Notes: generated by a model from the sequence alone, not told the origin. Shown: positions 1-11,929, counted from the stretch's first letter. The stretch is 64,000 nucleotides of DNA from Stenotrophomonas tumulicola (GCF_014117215.1 NZ_JACGXS010000003.1:62001-126000); one strand, 5' to 3'. Numbers and translations are program-made.

Positions 1-436
1 CCGGCGGAGGTGCCTGCGGCAACGGCTCGGCAGCCAGCAACGCCCGCAGATCGGCATCGACCCGGGCGTCGCCCAGACTGTCGAAGTCGCTGCGCGTAAT
101 CTTTCCGTCGTCGGCAATCCATAGCCGTACCACCAGTTGGCGTGCCGCCTCGCCCGTGTGCGCGGCGTCCGTCCGCTGCTGCAGGCGCGCAATCAATGTG
201 TCCGGTGCGCTGCCCAGCCGTGCCTGCAGATGCTCCCCCGCCATCGTTGCAAAGCTGATCCAGTGTTCAGGTACCTGCGCCTGCACGGGCAAGGTGCCTG
301 CGGCCGCGGCCATCGCCGCGCCGGCAAACAGGCGCAGCCGCAGCCGCGCCAGCCAGCCCTGCTTCTGCGTTGCCGGACCTGCGTCGATACCCGGGTTCCC
401 GTTCCTCTGCCTGCTGCCGCCCTGCATGTCGCTCAC
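1..436 (-). CDS. TonB-like periplasmic protein, C-terminus cut by window edge
   Basis: The frame is open from a GTG at 436 to the window edge, about 145 codons. A purine-rich AAGGAGG at 441-447 lies five bases upstream of the GTG; an in-frame ATG at 427 is the alternative start. After a polar N-terminus comes an arginine-rich stretch and one hydrophobic Ala-rich segment ending PVQAQ (about residues 27-55), a signal peptide or membrane anchor. The rest contains VVRLWIADDGKITRSDF followed by a short helix and an LPQAPPP end. This resembles the C-terminal fold of TonB-type energy transducers found in iron-receptor loci of Pseudomonas and Xanthomonadaceae. Partner genes are outside the window. 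The family assignment is moderately sure. Confidence 0.6.
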   Translation of the reverse strand, partial: MSDMQGGSRQRNGNPGIDAGPATQKQGWLARLRLRLFAGAAMAAAAGTLPVQAQVPEHWISFATMAGEHLQARLGSAPDTLIARLQQRTDAAHTGEAARQLVVRLWIADDGKITRSDFDSLGDARVDADLRALLAAEPLPQAPPP

Positions 437-522
437 GCATCCTCCTTCCGCTGTCGGTCGCCCCCTTGCCTGCGGGTCAATGCGCAGGCAGGGCAATCGG
501 ACATTCGAGTGCAAGATCGTGA

Positions 523-2226
<1,704 letters not shown>

Positions 2227-2380
2227 GAAGCCAATCTACGCCGTCACCGCACATACTTGCAGAGGCATGATCGAATATCGCTTATATCCGGAGCGCATCA
2301 ATGAGCATCGAGAACCATGGCCAACCGGCGATGTTCACCCTGCGGCGCGATGCGATGCGCTGCGGTACCGGGGTCGAGCG

Positions 2381-3550
<1,170 letters not shown>

Positions 3551-3602
3551 GGGGTCTCCGGGATGGTGGGCGCAACAGTCGGAAGGAAACAGCAGTGCGG
3601 TA

Positions 3603-4757
3603 TCAGGGCGAAGGTCGCGGGGTCTGTTCCAGTGCCTGTACGGCGCGGGCAGATGCCGCGGCGTTGCCGCTGTGGGCCAGCAGTTGGGCCAGGTGCTGCA
3701 ATTGCGCGCGGGTCAGCCCGACCCGTTGGCTGGCCGCCATGTGCGAGCGCAGTTGGGCCTCCACCCCGGGCATGGCGGCCAGTGCGCCCACCGTGGCCAG
3801 TTCGCGGCTTTGCCAGTCCAGGTTGTCGCGCTCGAAGATGTCGCCGAACAAGTGCGTCTGCAGGTACTGGTTGATGACCGGGGCAAACTCCATCACCGGC
3901 CCTTTCACCGGTGCACCGGAAATGCGGGTCTGGTTGGCCGTGCCCACTGCGCGCAGTGCATCGCCCACCGGAATCTCGCCGCGCGGCGGATGCCCGGGTG
4001 CGTCGGTGATGCCCTGCGCCTTGCGCGCCTCCACCACCGCCATCAGTTCACCGAGTCCATTGAGGCTCTTCGGAAAGCCGGCATAGGCGTAAAGCTGCAC
4101 CAGGATTTCCGTCGCCTCACTGATGCTCAGCCCGGCATCCAGACCGTGGTCCAGGGCAGCGTTGAGCTGGGGCATGTTGCTGCTGGCCATGGCAGCGGCA
4201 ATCAAGGGGATTGCCTGTTGCCTGGCCGACAGCGCACCGGCCACCGGCACGTCGATGCTGGCCTTGGCCTCGCCATACTGTGCGTCGCTGACCTGCTCCA
4301 GCCATGTCACTGTCTTGCCGTCTGCCACGCCGGTCACCGCCAGGTGGGTCATTGCGCTGTGAGGCGCCGCACCGTGCCAGTGCTTCACACCGGGCGGGCA
4401 CACCACCACGTCGTCAGCGCGGATCTGCTGCACCGGCTTGCCCCACTCCTGGGTAAGCCCCACGCCGGATGTCACCACCAGGCGTTGGCCGGCCGGATGG
4501 GTGTGCCATGCCGAATGCGCGCCGGCCTCGAAGCTGACATACGCAGCGGAGGCCTGCACGTCCGCGTCGGACGCAAACAGCGGATCCACGCGCACCTGGC
4601 CGACAAAGTTTTCTGCGGCGCCGGCGAAGGAAGACTGCGTTCCAGCGCGGGTGATCTGCTGCGTTGAAGTTTCAGCCGCACCAGCAAACGGAGCCGCAAC
4701 GCCCAGCGCAAGGCCCAGCATCGTATTGCGGCCAGAGGACCTGCGCAGGCGGGTCAT
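3603..4757 (-). CDS. Cupin / carboxymuconolactone decarboxylase-like fusion protein
   Basis: A 384-residue exported protein with two domains. After a signal peptide (about residues 1-27, ending PFAGAA) comes a cupin: AGAHSAWHTHPAGQRLVV and a second metal-binding stretch VVCPPGVKHWHG. The C-terminal part contains two carboxymuconolactone decarboxylase-like segments (EATEILVQLYAYAGFPKSL and ELATVGALAAMPGVEAQL). Proteins with this order are annotated in many Proteobacteria beside aldo/keto reductases and flavodoxins. The start overlaps the stop of the upstream hydrolase gene by four bases (ATGA), so the two are translationally coupled. The usual CMD peroxidase motif CxxC is absent, so a peroxidase role is unlikely. 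The real reaction is unknown. Confidence 0.85.
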   Translation of the reverse strand: MTRLRRSSGRNTMLGLALGVAAPFAGAAETSTQQITRAGTQSSFAGAAENFVGQVRVDPLFASDADVQASAAYVSFEAGAHSAWHTHPAGQRLVVTSGVGLTQEWGKPVQQIRADDVVVCPPGVKHWHGAAPHSAMTHLAVTGVADGKTVTWLEQVSDAQYGEAKASIDVPVAGALSARQQAIPLIAAAMASSNMPQLNAALDHGLDAGLSISEATEILVQLYAYAGFPKSLNGLGELMAVVEARKAQGITDAPGHPPRGEIPVGDALRAVGTANQTRISGAPVKGPVMEFAPVINQYLQTHLFGDIFERDNLDWQSRELATVGALAAMPGVEAQLRSHMAASQRVGLTRAQLQHLAQLLAHSGNAAASARAVQALEQTPRPSP

Positions 4758-5812
4758 GGCGTCAGCGTCCGGGCGTAGAACGTGGTCAGCTTGCCCACTG
4801 CGGCGTCCACGTAACGCGGCACCCAGTAGGTTTCGATGTGGGTTGCACCGTCCAGCAGCACCAGCTCCTTGTCGGTGGTGCCGGTCGCCTTGGCGAAGGC
4901 GTCTTCGGTCATGTACAGGCTGTCGGCCTTGCTGCCTGCAATCATCAGCAACGGCTGGTTGATCAGTTCGATCTGGTCGGTGGCATCGAACCGCATCAGG
5001 TCCAACAGGCTGCTGGTGGTGTAGCGGAAGGTGGAACCGGGGTGGGCGTGGGTCTTCCAGTAGTATTCGTAGCCCTGCCGGTACAGGTCATACGGTAGTT
5101 TGGCAACCTGTTCATCGGTGAGGTTGGCATCGCCCGAGTACGGCACCTCGCCGCCGGCCGCCTCCTGCGCACGCGCATCCGAGGCCTGCTGCAGGCGCTG
5201 CTGGATCGTCTGCAACTGTGAATCCACGTAGCCATTGCGGCGCACGCGGCCGGAGTTGAACATGCTGATGGTTGCCACGGCCTTGAAGCGCTTGTCGGTC
5301 TGCGCCGCCGCGAGCGAGTAGCCACCACCGCCACAGATGCCCAGCAGGCCCACGCGCGTGGTATCCACGCCGGGATAGCGGGCGATGTAGTCGGCCATGC
5401 CGTGGATGTCTTCGATGCGCAGTGCCGGCTTGTCCACGCTGCGCGGCTGCCCGCCACTTGCTCCCTGGTAGGCGGCATCGGCGGCGATGGTGATGTAGCC
5501 CTGCCCAGCCAAGCGCTGCGCGTACAACCCGGCCACCTGTTCCTTCACTCCGCCATTGGGGTGGGCCACCACGACGGCCGGGTACGTTTTCGCCGGATCA
5601 TAGTTGGCCGGCGTGTACACATTGGCCGCGATCCGGATGCCGTGCAGGCTGTAGGCAACCGGGTGGATGTTGACCTCACCCGGCGCGTTGTGGGTGATCG
5701 CGCCTTCGTAGGCCAGTGTGTACGGGTTGAGCCGGTAATCGGCGGCCACCGCGTTGCCGGTAGCCAGGGCGAGAGTCAGCGCCAACAGCGTGGCGTGCAC
5801 GACGTGCTTCAT
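4754..5812 (-). CDS. Secreted alpha/beta hydrolase, dienelactone-hydrolase type
   Basis: A 352-residue alpha/beta hydrolase with a clear Sec signal peptide (residues 1-24, ending NAVAA). The nucleophile elbow reads GICGGGG with Cys160 in place of the usual Ser, as in dienelactone hydrolases. The acid is probably in IAGSKADSLYMTEDAF and the His in GATHIETYW. An oxyanion-side motif AHPNGGVKEQ is also present. It is the first gene of the minus-strand operon 5812-627, so the promoter should lie in 5813-6076, where no convincing box was found. Its association with reductases and a cupin/CMD protein suggests processing of reactive carbonyl or lactone compounds, but no substrate can be named. Confidence 0.87.
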   Translation of the reverse strand: MKHVVHATLLALTLALATGNAVAADYRLNPYTLAYEGAITHNAPGEVNIHPVAYSLHGIRIAANVYTPANYDPAKTYPAVVVAHPNGGVKEQVAGLYAQRLAGQGYITIAADAAYQGASGGQPRSVDKPALRIEDIHGMADYIARYPGVDTTRVGLLGICGGGGYSLAAAQTDKRFKAVATISMFNSGRVRRNGYVDSQLQTIQQRLQQASDARAQEAAGGEVPYSGDANLTDEQVAKLPYDLYRQGYEYYWKTHAHPGSTFRYTTSSLLDLMRFDATDQIELINQPLLMIAGSKADSLYMTEDAFAKATGTTDKELVLLDGATHIETYWVPRYVDAAVGKLTTFYARTLTP

Positions 5813-6076
5813 TCAAGGATTCTCCAGTCTGGATCGACCCCTGACGGCGCACGTGGCGCGCCGACGTAGGCGGGGGCAGGACTCAAAACTAACCGCCGCA
5901 GACTGATAGAAAAAGTGCATCAGCTGGATATCACTCATGCGCCACAGATATGAATCAGGCACAGGGGCGCCGATGCGTGTCCAACACCGCCCCAGGAGTG
6001 ATGCTGGGGTTTTATTTACAACGGGGAATCATTGAAAATCAAAACGGTTGTGCACCTGTGCCGGACGCCCCTGCCG

Positions 6077-7084
6077 TCACCTCCCCCCCGGCGCACCCGT
6101 CGAGCCCCGCAACATCAGGCTGAAATCCAGTGTCTGCTGAAGCGGCACATCCACGCGTTCGATGATGGCGAGCAGCAGGTTCACCGCGCGGACACCGATC
6201 TCGCGCATGGGTTGCCTGATGGTCGTCAACGGGGGGGTGAGGTAACTGGATGACGCGAGGTCGTCGAAACCGACGATGGACAACTCATCCGGCACGCGGA
6301 CGCCCAGATCCCGGCAGGCCGCCAGCGCGCCCAGCGCCATCTGGTCGCTGAAGCAGAAGATCGCGGTCGGCACGGGCGCGCGGGACAACAGCGCCAGCGC
6401 GGCCGCATGGCCGGATTCCACGGAGAAGTCGCCCGGCACCACGCTCAGGCTGCGCAGGCGGCCACGCGCCTTGCCGGCGGCCCGGGCCCCTTCCAGCCGC
6501 TGCTGGTGCAGGGGGTTGTCGGGCGGTCCGCCCACCACGGCGATCCGCTCATGTCCCAGTCCGTACAGGTGTTCCATCACAGCGCGCGCGGCGGCCGCGT
6601 TGTCGATGTGTACGCTGGGGATGCCCAGCGCGGGGTCGAACTCGCATCCATTGACCACCGGCGCGGCGTCGCCCAACTGCTGGACGATTTCGCGCGCCGT
6701 CGGCGGCAGGCGATGCCCCAGCACGATCAGGCCGTCGGCCTCGTTGCGCCGGAGCATCTGCGCGTAGCGCTCCTCGCGGTCGGGTTGATGCTGGGTATCG
6801 CCCAGCAGGACGGCGTAGCCGACGGCCTGCGCGGCTTCCTCCGCGCCCTGCAGGATCTGGGCGAAGAACGGATTGGCGATGTCCGGCACGGTGACCAGGA
6901 TCTTGCCGCTGCGCTGGGTCTTGAGCGTCCTGGCAACCGTGTTGGGGACATAGCCCAGCGCGGCGGCGGCCTGCTCGATGCGCGCACGCGTGGCCGGCAG
7001 CACCTTCTCTGGCCGGGAAAGCGCCCGCGACACCGTGCCAGCGGAAACGCCGACGTGCCTAGCGATGTCGTAGATGGTGGCCAT
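6077..7084 (-). CDS. LacI family transcriptional regulator of the adjacent glycoside locus
   Basis: A 335-residue LacI/GalR repressor. The N-terminal helix-turn-helix is ATIYDIARHVGVSAGTVSRA (residues 2-21), followed by the hinge helix near NTVARTLKTQ. The rest is a periplasmic-binding-protein-like effector domain with VPDIANPFFAQILQGAEEAA and the C-terminal motif SIVGFDDLASSSYLTPPLTT. ATG 7084 is chosen over an upstream in-frame start because it gives the family-standard N-terminus. It is divergent from the operon starting at 7180. The shared intergenic region holds a perfect palindrome at 7149-7164, repeated at 15935-15948 before the opposite arm of the locus. It therefore probably regulates itself and both arms; the inducer is unknown. 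Confidence 0.93.
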   Translation of the reverse strand: MATIYDIARHVGVSAGTVSRALSRPEKVLPATRARIEQAAAALGYVPNTVARTLKTQRSGKILVTVPDIANPFFAQILQGAEEAAQAVGYAVLLGDTQHQPDREERYAQMLRRNEADGLIVLGHRLPPTAREIVQQLGDAAPVVNGCEFDPALGIPSVHIDNAAAARAVMEHLYGLGHERIAVVGGPPDNPLHQQRLEGARAAGKARGRLRSLSVVPGDFSVESGHAAALALLSRAPVPTAIFCFSDQMALGALAACRDLGVRVPDELSIVGFDDLASSSYLTPPLTTIRQPMREIGVRAVNLLLAIIERVDVPLQQTLDFSLMLRGSTGAPGGR

Positions 7085-7148
7085 GGCGTCAGGTCTCCTT
7101 TGCGCTGTGCAGTGCACAACAGGTCTTGCGGGAGGCCCTGCTAGGATA

Positions 7149-7164
7149 ATGCAATCGATTGCAT
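7149..7164. promoter_or_regulatory. LacI-type operator, divergent promoter region
   Basis: ATGCAATCGATTGCAT is a perfect 16-base palindrome with a central CG, the form preferred by LacI-family repressors. It lies 64 bases upstream of the repressor start and 15 bases before the TTG start at 7180, close enough to block transcription initiation or early elongation. The 14-base core recurs exactly at 15935-15948. Confidence 0.8.
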
Positions 7165-7179
7165 CGAGGGCGAATCGCG

Positions 7180-8232
7180 TTGAAAACGCTCAAGGGTCCA
7201 GCGCTGTTCCTGGCGCAGTTCATCGGTGACACACCTCCTTTTGATCGGCTGGACACGCTGGCCGGGTGGGCTGCGGGGCTGGGGTATTCTGGCGTACAAG
7301 TACCGACCAGCGCGCCCCATCTGTTCGATCTGGCCGAGGCGGCGCGAAGCCAGGCGTACTGCGATGACGTCGCCGGCATGCTGGCCGGGCATGGCCTGCA
7401 GATCACCGAGCTGTCCACCCACCTGCAAGGACAACTGGTCGCGGTCCATCCTGCCTATGACAGCCTGTTCGACGGATTCGCGCCGCCGGACAAGCGCGGC
7501 GATCCCGCCGCTCGACAGGCCTGGGCGGTGGAGCAGCTGATGCTGGCCGCCAAGGCCAGCCAGCGCCTGGGGCTGACGGCGCATGCCACCTTCTCCGGCG
7601 CGCTGGCCTGGCCTTACTTCTATCCCTGGCCACAACGCCGGCCCGGCCTGGTGGAAGAAGCCTTCGCCGAACTCGGCCGCCGCTGGCGCCCCATCCTGGA
7701 TGCGTTCGACGCGTGCGGCGTGGACCTGTGCTTCGAAATCCACCCGGGCGAGGACCTGCATGACGGCACGACCTTCGAACGCTTCCTCGACGTGGTGGAC
7801 CACCATCCCCGCGCGAAGATCCTGTACGACCCCAGCCATATGCTGCTGCAGCAGATGGACTACCTCGGCTTCATCGACCGGTACCACGCGCGCATCGGCA
7901 TCTTCCACGTCAAGGACGCGGAGTTTCGCGCCAGTGCGCGCAGCGGCGTCTATGGCGGATACCAGGACTGGATCGATCGTCCGGGGCGGTTCCGATCGCT
8001 CGGCGACGGGCAGATCGACTTCAAGGCGATCTTCTCCAAATTCGCGCAATACGATTTCCCGGGCTGGGCGGTCGTGGAGTGGGAGTGCTGCCTGAAACAC
8101 CCGGAAGACGGCGCGCGGGAGGGTGCCGCCTTCGTCCGCGACCACATCATCCGCGTCACCGAACACGCCTTCGACGACTTTGCCGACAGCGGCACGGACC
8201 CTGGATCACTGCGCCGCATGCTGGGAATCTGA
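7180..8232 (+). CDS. Cytosolic TIM-barrel sugar isomerase/epimerase-like protein
   Basis: About 350 residues, xylose-isomerase-like TIM barrel (AP endonuclease family 2 fold). The start is taken as TTG 7180, which gives LKTLKGPALFLAQFIGD, the usual N-terminus of this group; a GAGGG stands at 7166-7170. An earlier in-frame TTG at 7159 lies inside the operator. Metal-binding residues are visible in CFEIHPGEDLHDG (Glu, His), LYDPSHMLLQQMDY (Asp, His), FHVKDAEF (His, Asp) and VVEWECC (Glu). No signal peptide is seen, so it acts in the cytosol, presumably on a keto-sugar imported by the next gene's product. First gene of a five-gene plus-strand operon. Confidence 0.9.
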   Translation: MKTLKGPALFLAQFIGDTPPFDRLDTLAGWAAGLGYSGVQVPTSAPHLFDLAEAARSQAYCDDVAGMLAGHGLQITELSTHLQGQLVAVHPAYDSLFDGFAPPDKRGDPAARQAWAVEQLMLAAKASQRLGLTAHATFSGALAWPYFYPWPQRRPGLVEEAFAELGRRWRPILDAFDACGVDLCFEIHPGEDLHDGTTFERFLDVVDHHPRAKILYDPSHMLLQQMDYLGFIDRYHARIGIFHVKDAEFRASARSGVYGGYQDWIDRPGRFRSLGDGQIDFKAIFSKFAQYDFPGWAVVEWECCLKHPEDGAREGAAFVRDHIIRVTEHAFDDFADSGTDPGSLRRMLGI

Positions 8233-8259
8233 GCCAACACTGCCCCGGGAGGGCAAGCC

Positions 8260-9477
8260 ATGACGCACACCATGTCGCGCTTGGGCGCGATGATGTTTCT
8301 GCAGTTCTTCATCTGGGGGGCATGGTTCGTCACCCTGGGGACGTACCTGGTGCAGGGCCCGCTCCAGGCCACCGCGAGCCAGGTAGCGACGGCCTTCCTC
8401 AGCCAATCCATCGGCGCCATCGTAGCGCCCTTCCTGGTTGGCCTGATCGCGGATCGCTACTTCGCGGCGCAGCGCATCCTCGCGGTACTGCACCTGGCCG
8501 GTGCGGCACTCATGTGGCTGGCGTCCACGGCCACGGACTTCAACACGTTCTTCGTCTGCGTCATGGGGTACATGCTGCTGTTCATGCCGACGCTGGCACT
8601 GGCCAACAGCGTGGCGATGCGCCACATGCAATCGCCTGAAAAACAGTTTCCGCTCGTGCGGGTGGCCGGCAGCGTCGGCTGGATCGTGGCCGGCGTGCTG
8701 ATCGGCTGGCTGGGCTGGGAACAGGCGCATCGGCTCGAGCAGACCTTCCGGATGGCGGCGATGGCGTCGCTGGCCCTGGGCCTGTATGCCTTCACCCTGC
8801 CGCACACGCCGCCGCTGGCGCAGCAGCGCGACGCCGGGCTGGGGCAGATTCTGGGGCTGGACTCGCTGCGGCTGCTGAAGTCGCGCTCCTACCTGGTGTT
8901 CTTCCTGGCATCCATCGCCATCTGCATCCCGCTGGCGTTCTACTACAACTTCACCAACCCGTATCTCAACGATCTGGGCGTGCAGGGCGCGGCGGGCCTG
9001 CAATCGCTGGGCCAGGTATCCGAAGTCCTGCTGATGCTGGCCATGCCGTTCCTGTTCGTGCGGCTGGGGGTCAAGACCATGCTGGCGGTGGGCATGGCCG
9101 CGTGGGTGGTGCGCTACGCCATGTTCGCCTTCGGCGATGCAGGCGGCGGCTTCTCCCTGCTGGTGATCGGCATCGTGCTGCATGGCATCTGCTACGACTT
9201 CTTCTTCGTCACCGGCCAGATCTACACCGACGCGCATGCCGGCCCCGACGCGCGAAGCAGCGCGCAGGGCTTCATCACCCTGGCCACGTACGGCGTGGGC
9301 ATGTTGATCGGCACGTTCCTGTCCGGTGCGGTGGTGGAGCACTACACCACCGCGGCGGGTCCGGACTGGCAGCAGATCTGGCTGTTCCCGGCAGGCGTCG
9401 CGTTGGTCGTGCTGATCGCTTTCCTGTTGCTGTTCCGCGACCGGCCGGTGGTCGCCGTCGCTCCTTCCACGCCCTGA
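8260..9477 (+). CDS. MFS permease, NupG-like (nucleoside:H+ symporter family)
   Basis: A 405-residue major facilitator protein with about twelve hydrophobic segments, beginning MSRLGAMMFLQFFIWGAWFV, the typical start of the Nuc_H_symport group. A conserved Arg-containing loop GLIADRYFAAQRI follows the second or third helix. Members of this family are annotated as nucleoside permeases but recur in loci for unusual sugars, often beside Gfo/Idh/MocA dehydrogenases and TIM-barrel isomerases. Here the context points to uptake of a keto-sugar or glycoside across the inner membrane rather than of nucleosides. It lies 27 bases after the TIM-barrel gene and 12 bases before the dehydrogenase gene. Confidence 0.9.
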   Translation: MTHTMSRLGAMMFLQFFIWGAWFVTLGTYLVQGPLQATASQVATAFLSQSIGAIVAPFLVGLIADRYFAAQRILAVLHLAGAALMWLASTATDFNTFFVCVMGYMLLFMPTLALANSVAMRHMQSPEKQFPLVRVAGSVGWIVAGVLIGWLGWEQAHRLEQTFRMAAMASLALGLYAFTLPHTPPLAQQRDAGLGQILGLDSLRLLKSRSYLVFFLASIAICIPLAFYYNFTNPYLNDLGVQGAAGLQSLGQVSEVLLMLAMPFLFVRLGVKTMLAVGMAAWVVRYAMFAFGDAGGGFSLLVIGIVLHGICYDFFFVTGQIYTDAHAGPDARSSAQGFITLATYGVGMLIGTFLSGAVVEHYTTAAGPDWQQIWLFPAGVALVVLIAFLLLFRDRPVVAVAPSTP

Positions 9478-9489
9478 GAACCCCACCCG

Positions 9490-10614
9490 ATGCGCAAGCT
9501 TGGAATCGCCATTGTCGGCACAGGCATGATCGGTGCGGTGCATCGCCGCGCGGCACTGCTGGCCGGTGCCGAGGTCCGCGGCGTCGCCGCCTCTTCCCCG
9601 CAACGCGCACACGACGTGGCGCAGTCATGGAATGTCCCGCGCGCCTACCGTGACATCGAGGAGGTAGTCGGCGATCCGCAGGTACAGGTCGTGCACGTCT
9701 GCACGCCCAATCATCTGCACCGCGCCATGGCACAGGCAGCACTGCAAGCCGGCAAACACGTGATCTGCGAGAAGCCGCTGGCCACCACGCTCGAAGACGC
9801 CCGGGCACTGGCTGCACTGGCCGCCTCGACCGGGCTGGTCGCCACGATCCCCTTCGTCTACCGCTACCACCCGGTGGTCCGCGAGGCGCGCGCACGCATC
9901 GCGCAGGGCGAACTGGGGCCGCTGCACCTGATCCACGGCAGCTACCTGCAGAACTGGCTGCTGGACCCTGCCAGCAACAACTGGCGCGTGGACCCGGCGC
10001 AGGGTGGCGCGTCGCGCGTGTTCGCCGACATCGGCTCGCACTGGTGCGACCTGGTGGAATGGGTCGGCGGCGAACGCTTCGTCGACGTCACCGCGGCGTT
10101 CGCCACCGTGATCGCCGAGCGCGGCACCCTCACCGGACAGAGCTTCACCACGCCGGCGGCAGGCGGCGCGATGCAGGCGGTATCGAGCGAGGACGTGGCC
10201 GCGGCGATGTTCAGGACCAGCGCGGGTACGCTGGCTTCATTGACGGTCAGCCAGGTATCGGCGGGACGCCACAATCGCCTCTGGTTCGAGATCGACGGCG
10301 CCAAGGCCAGCGTGGCCTTCAACCAGGAAGATGCCGAGCGGCTGTGGATCGGCCGGCCCGACCAGCGCGAGGAAGTCTTCGTGCGCGGGCCCGGTGCCGG
10401 CAGCGCCGAACAACGTCGGCTGTCGGTGTTGCCGGCCGGACATGCGCAGGGCTACGGCCATTGCTTCGAGGCATTTGTCGCCGACACCTATCGCGCCATC
10501 GAAGGCGAGCGGCCGCAGGGCCTGCCCACCTTCGAAGACGGCCTGCGCTCGGCGCGGATCGTCGATCGCGTCATCGCATCGGCCAGGACGCGCGCCTGGA
10601 CACCCATCGATTGA
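9490..10614 (+). CDS. Gfo/Idh/MocA family oxidoreductase
   Basis: A 374-residue NAD(P)-dependent dehydrogenase. The Rossmann motif is IVGTGMIGAVH (residues 8-18), followed by HVCTPNHLHRAMAQAAL and the diagnostic EKPLA motif with the catalytic Lys. The C-terminal domain contains DIGSHWCDLVEWVGG, with the His/Asp usually close to the substrate. Family members oxidise or reduce sugars, including 3-keto sugars, and in the cytosol here it could reduce the 3-keto product back to the parent hexose or perform the next oxidation. It is in the middle of the plus-strand arm and has no export signal. Confidence 0.93.
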   Translation: MRKLGIAIVGTGMIGAVHRRAALLAGAEVRGVAASSPQRAHDVAQSWNVPRAYRDIEEVVGDPQVQVVHVCTPNHLHRAMAQAALQAGKHVICEKPLATTLEDARALAALAASTGLVATIPFVYRYHPVVREARARIAQGELGPLHLIHGSYLQNWLLDPASNNWRVDPAQGGASRVFADIGSHWCDLVEWVGGERFVDVTAAFATVIAERGTLTGQSFTTPAAGGAMQAVSSEDVAAAMFRTSAGTLASLTVSQVSAGRHNRLWFEIDGAKASVAFNQEDAERLWIGRPDQREEVFVRGPGAGSAEQRRLSVLPAGHAQGYGHCFEAFVADTYRAIEGERPQGLPTFEDGLRSARIVDRVIASARTRAWTPID

Positions 10615-10633
10615 ATCCCGGGAGGATTTTCTG

Positions 10634-11500
10634 ATGAACCCCTCTACACGCACCACCGCGACCCTCGCACTGCTGTTCCTCGTTGCCCTGCCCGCCTTCG
10701 CACACGAAGCCGTTGGCCCGCAGAAACCCATCGCGGTGCAGATGTACACGCTGCGCAACGCCGGCCCGCTCGACCAGCAGTTGAAGATCGTGCACGACGC
10801 GGGTGTGGACGCGGTGGAAACGGTCGGTACGCAGGACGTCAGCGCCGTGGAGCTCAAGCAGCTGCTGGACAGGTATTCGATCAAGGCGATTTCGTCCCAC
10901 GTGCAACTGGCCGATCTGCGCAAGGATCTGGATGGCGTGGTGGCCTTCAACCGCTCGATCGGCAACACGATGCTGGTGGTGCCTTACCTGGACGAAAAGG
11001 ATCGGCCGACCGATGCCGCAGGCTGGACGGCATTGGGCCAGGAACTGGGCCGGATCTCGACGCGGGCGCGGGCCAAGGGCATGCACCTGGCCTACCACAA
11101 CCACGACTTCGAGCTGGTCGACTTCAATGGCAGGACCGGCCTGGAACTGCTGTTCGCAGCAGCCGGTCCCGACCTGCAGACCGAGCTGGACCTGGCCTGG
11201 GTCGCGCGTGCGGGCTACGACCCGGCGATGATGCTGGGAAAATTCCGCGGCCGCTTGTTCGCAGTACACGCCAAGGACAACGCACCGAAAGGCCAGGCCG
11301 AAGACGAGGAGGGTTTCGCCGCGGTGGGCCAGGGCGTGCTGGACTGGAGCGCGATCCTGCCTGCCGCGGCGGCTGCCGGCGTGCACTGGTACATCATCGA
11401 GCACGACCATCCGCGTGATCCGGCAAAGGCCATCCAGACCGGGGCGGACTACCTGCGTGAACACCTGACCGCCCGCCTGCCCGCCCGCGCACAGCGCTAG
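10634..11500 (+). CDS. Periplasmic TIM-barrel sugar isomerase/epimerase-like protein
   Basis: A 288-residue protein with a Sec signal peptide (residues 1-23, ending LPAFA) and a xylose-isomerase-like TIM barrel. It starts at ATG 10634 after GGAGG at 10621-10625. The barrel opens PIAVQMYTLRNAGP and shows candidate metal or acid/base residues in AYHNHDFELV (His, Glu), QTELDLAWV (Asp), FAVHAKDNAP (His) and WYIIEHDH (Glu). Exported members of this fold are common next to DUF1080 proteins and GMC dehydrogenases. In this locus it may act on the keto-glycoside formed in the periplasm, as an isomerase, epimerase or lyase; which one cannot be told from sequence. Confidence 0.9.
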   Translation: MNPSTRTTATLALLFLVALPAFAHEAVGPQKPIAVQMYTLRNAGPLDQQLKIVHDAGVDAVETVGTQDVSAVELKQLLDRYSIKAISSHVQLADLRKDLDGVVAFNRSIGNTMLVVPYLDEKDRPTDAAGWTALGQELGRISTRARAKGMHLAYHNHDFELVDFNGRTGLELLFAAAGPDLQTELDLAWVARAGYDPAMMLGKFRGRLFAVHAKDNAPKGQAEDEEGFAAVGQGVLDWSAILPAAAAAGVHWYIIEHDHPRDPAKAIQTGADYLREHLTARLPARAQR

Positions 11501-11518
11501 CCCGCGAAGGAGCCCTGC

Positions 11519-11827
11519 TTGGACACCCGCTTGAAATTGATCCTCACAGTGGCCGTGGTTCTCTCCGGCGCGACGTTTACAACGGCGGCATGGTCCAAGG
11601 ACGACCCGGCGGCCGGCGCGCAGCTCTACACAATGCACTGCACGGCCTGCCACGGCGCGGATCGGGCCGGCGTCCCGCCCACGTTCCCTGCGCTCACCGA
11701 CGTCAGCAAGCGGCTGGAGCCTGCGCAGATCAAGGACAAGATCAAACAGGGCGGTGGCTTGATGCCGCCCTTCTCCCAGCTGTCCCCACAGGAGATCGAC
11801 GATATCGCCAGCTACCTGGCGAAATAG
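11519..11827 (+). CDS. Small cytochrome c (class I), electron acceptor candidate
   Basis: A 102-residue exported c-type cytochrome starting at TTG 11519 with GAAGGAG just upstream. The signal peptide covers about residues 1-25. The single haem site is CTACH (Cys41, Cys44, His45), and the distal axial ligand is probably Met82 in GGGLMPPFSQ. The helix EIDDIASYLAK closes the fold. Soluble cytochromes of this size accept electrons from periplasmic FAD-dependent GMC dehydrogenases. It is the last gene of the plus-strand arm and faces the genes encoding the dehydrogenase and its small subunit, so it is the natural link to the respiratory chain. Confidence 0.92.
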   Translation: MDTRLKLILTVAVVLSGATFTTAAWSKDDPAAGAQLYTMHCTACHGADRAGVPPTFPALTDVSKRLEPAQIKDKIKQGGGLMPPFSQLSPQEIDDIASYLAK

Positions 11828-11868
11828 GATACCGGCGCCGGTGCCAACCGCGCGCCGCGCGTCAGGCA

Positions 11869-11893
11869 TCCGCCGACCACAGGTCGGCGCTAC
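11869..11893. repeat. SMAG/REP-like palindrome between convergent operons
   Basis: CGCCGACCACAGGTCGGCG followed by CTAC forms a stem of eight pairs with the GTAG tail typical of Stenotrophomonas intergenic palindromes. It sits between the ends of the two convergent arms and could serve as a bidirectional transcription barrier. Confidence 0.65.
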
Positions 11894-11929
11894 GGATCAC
11901 CTGCGGTAGCACCTGGCCGTGCTCGGCGT

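Noticed and set aside
8260..9477. Nucleoside transporter role for the NupG-like permease
   Set aside because: No nucleoside metabolism genes are adjacent; the operon context indicates a sugar or keto-sugar.
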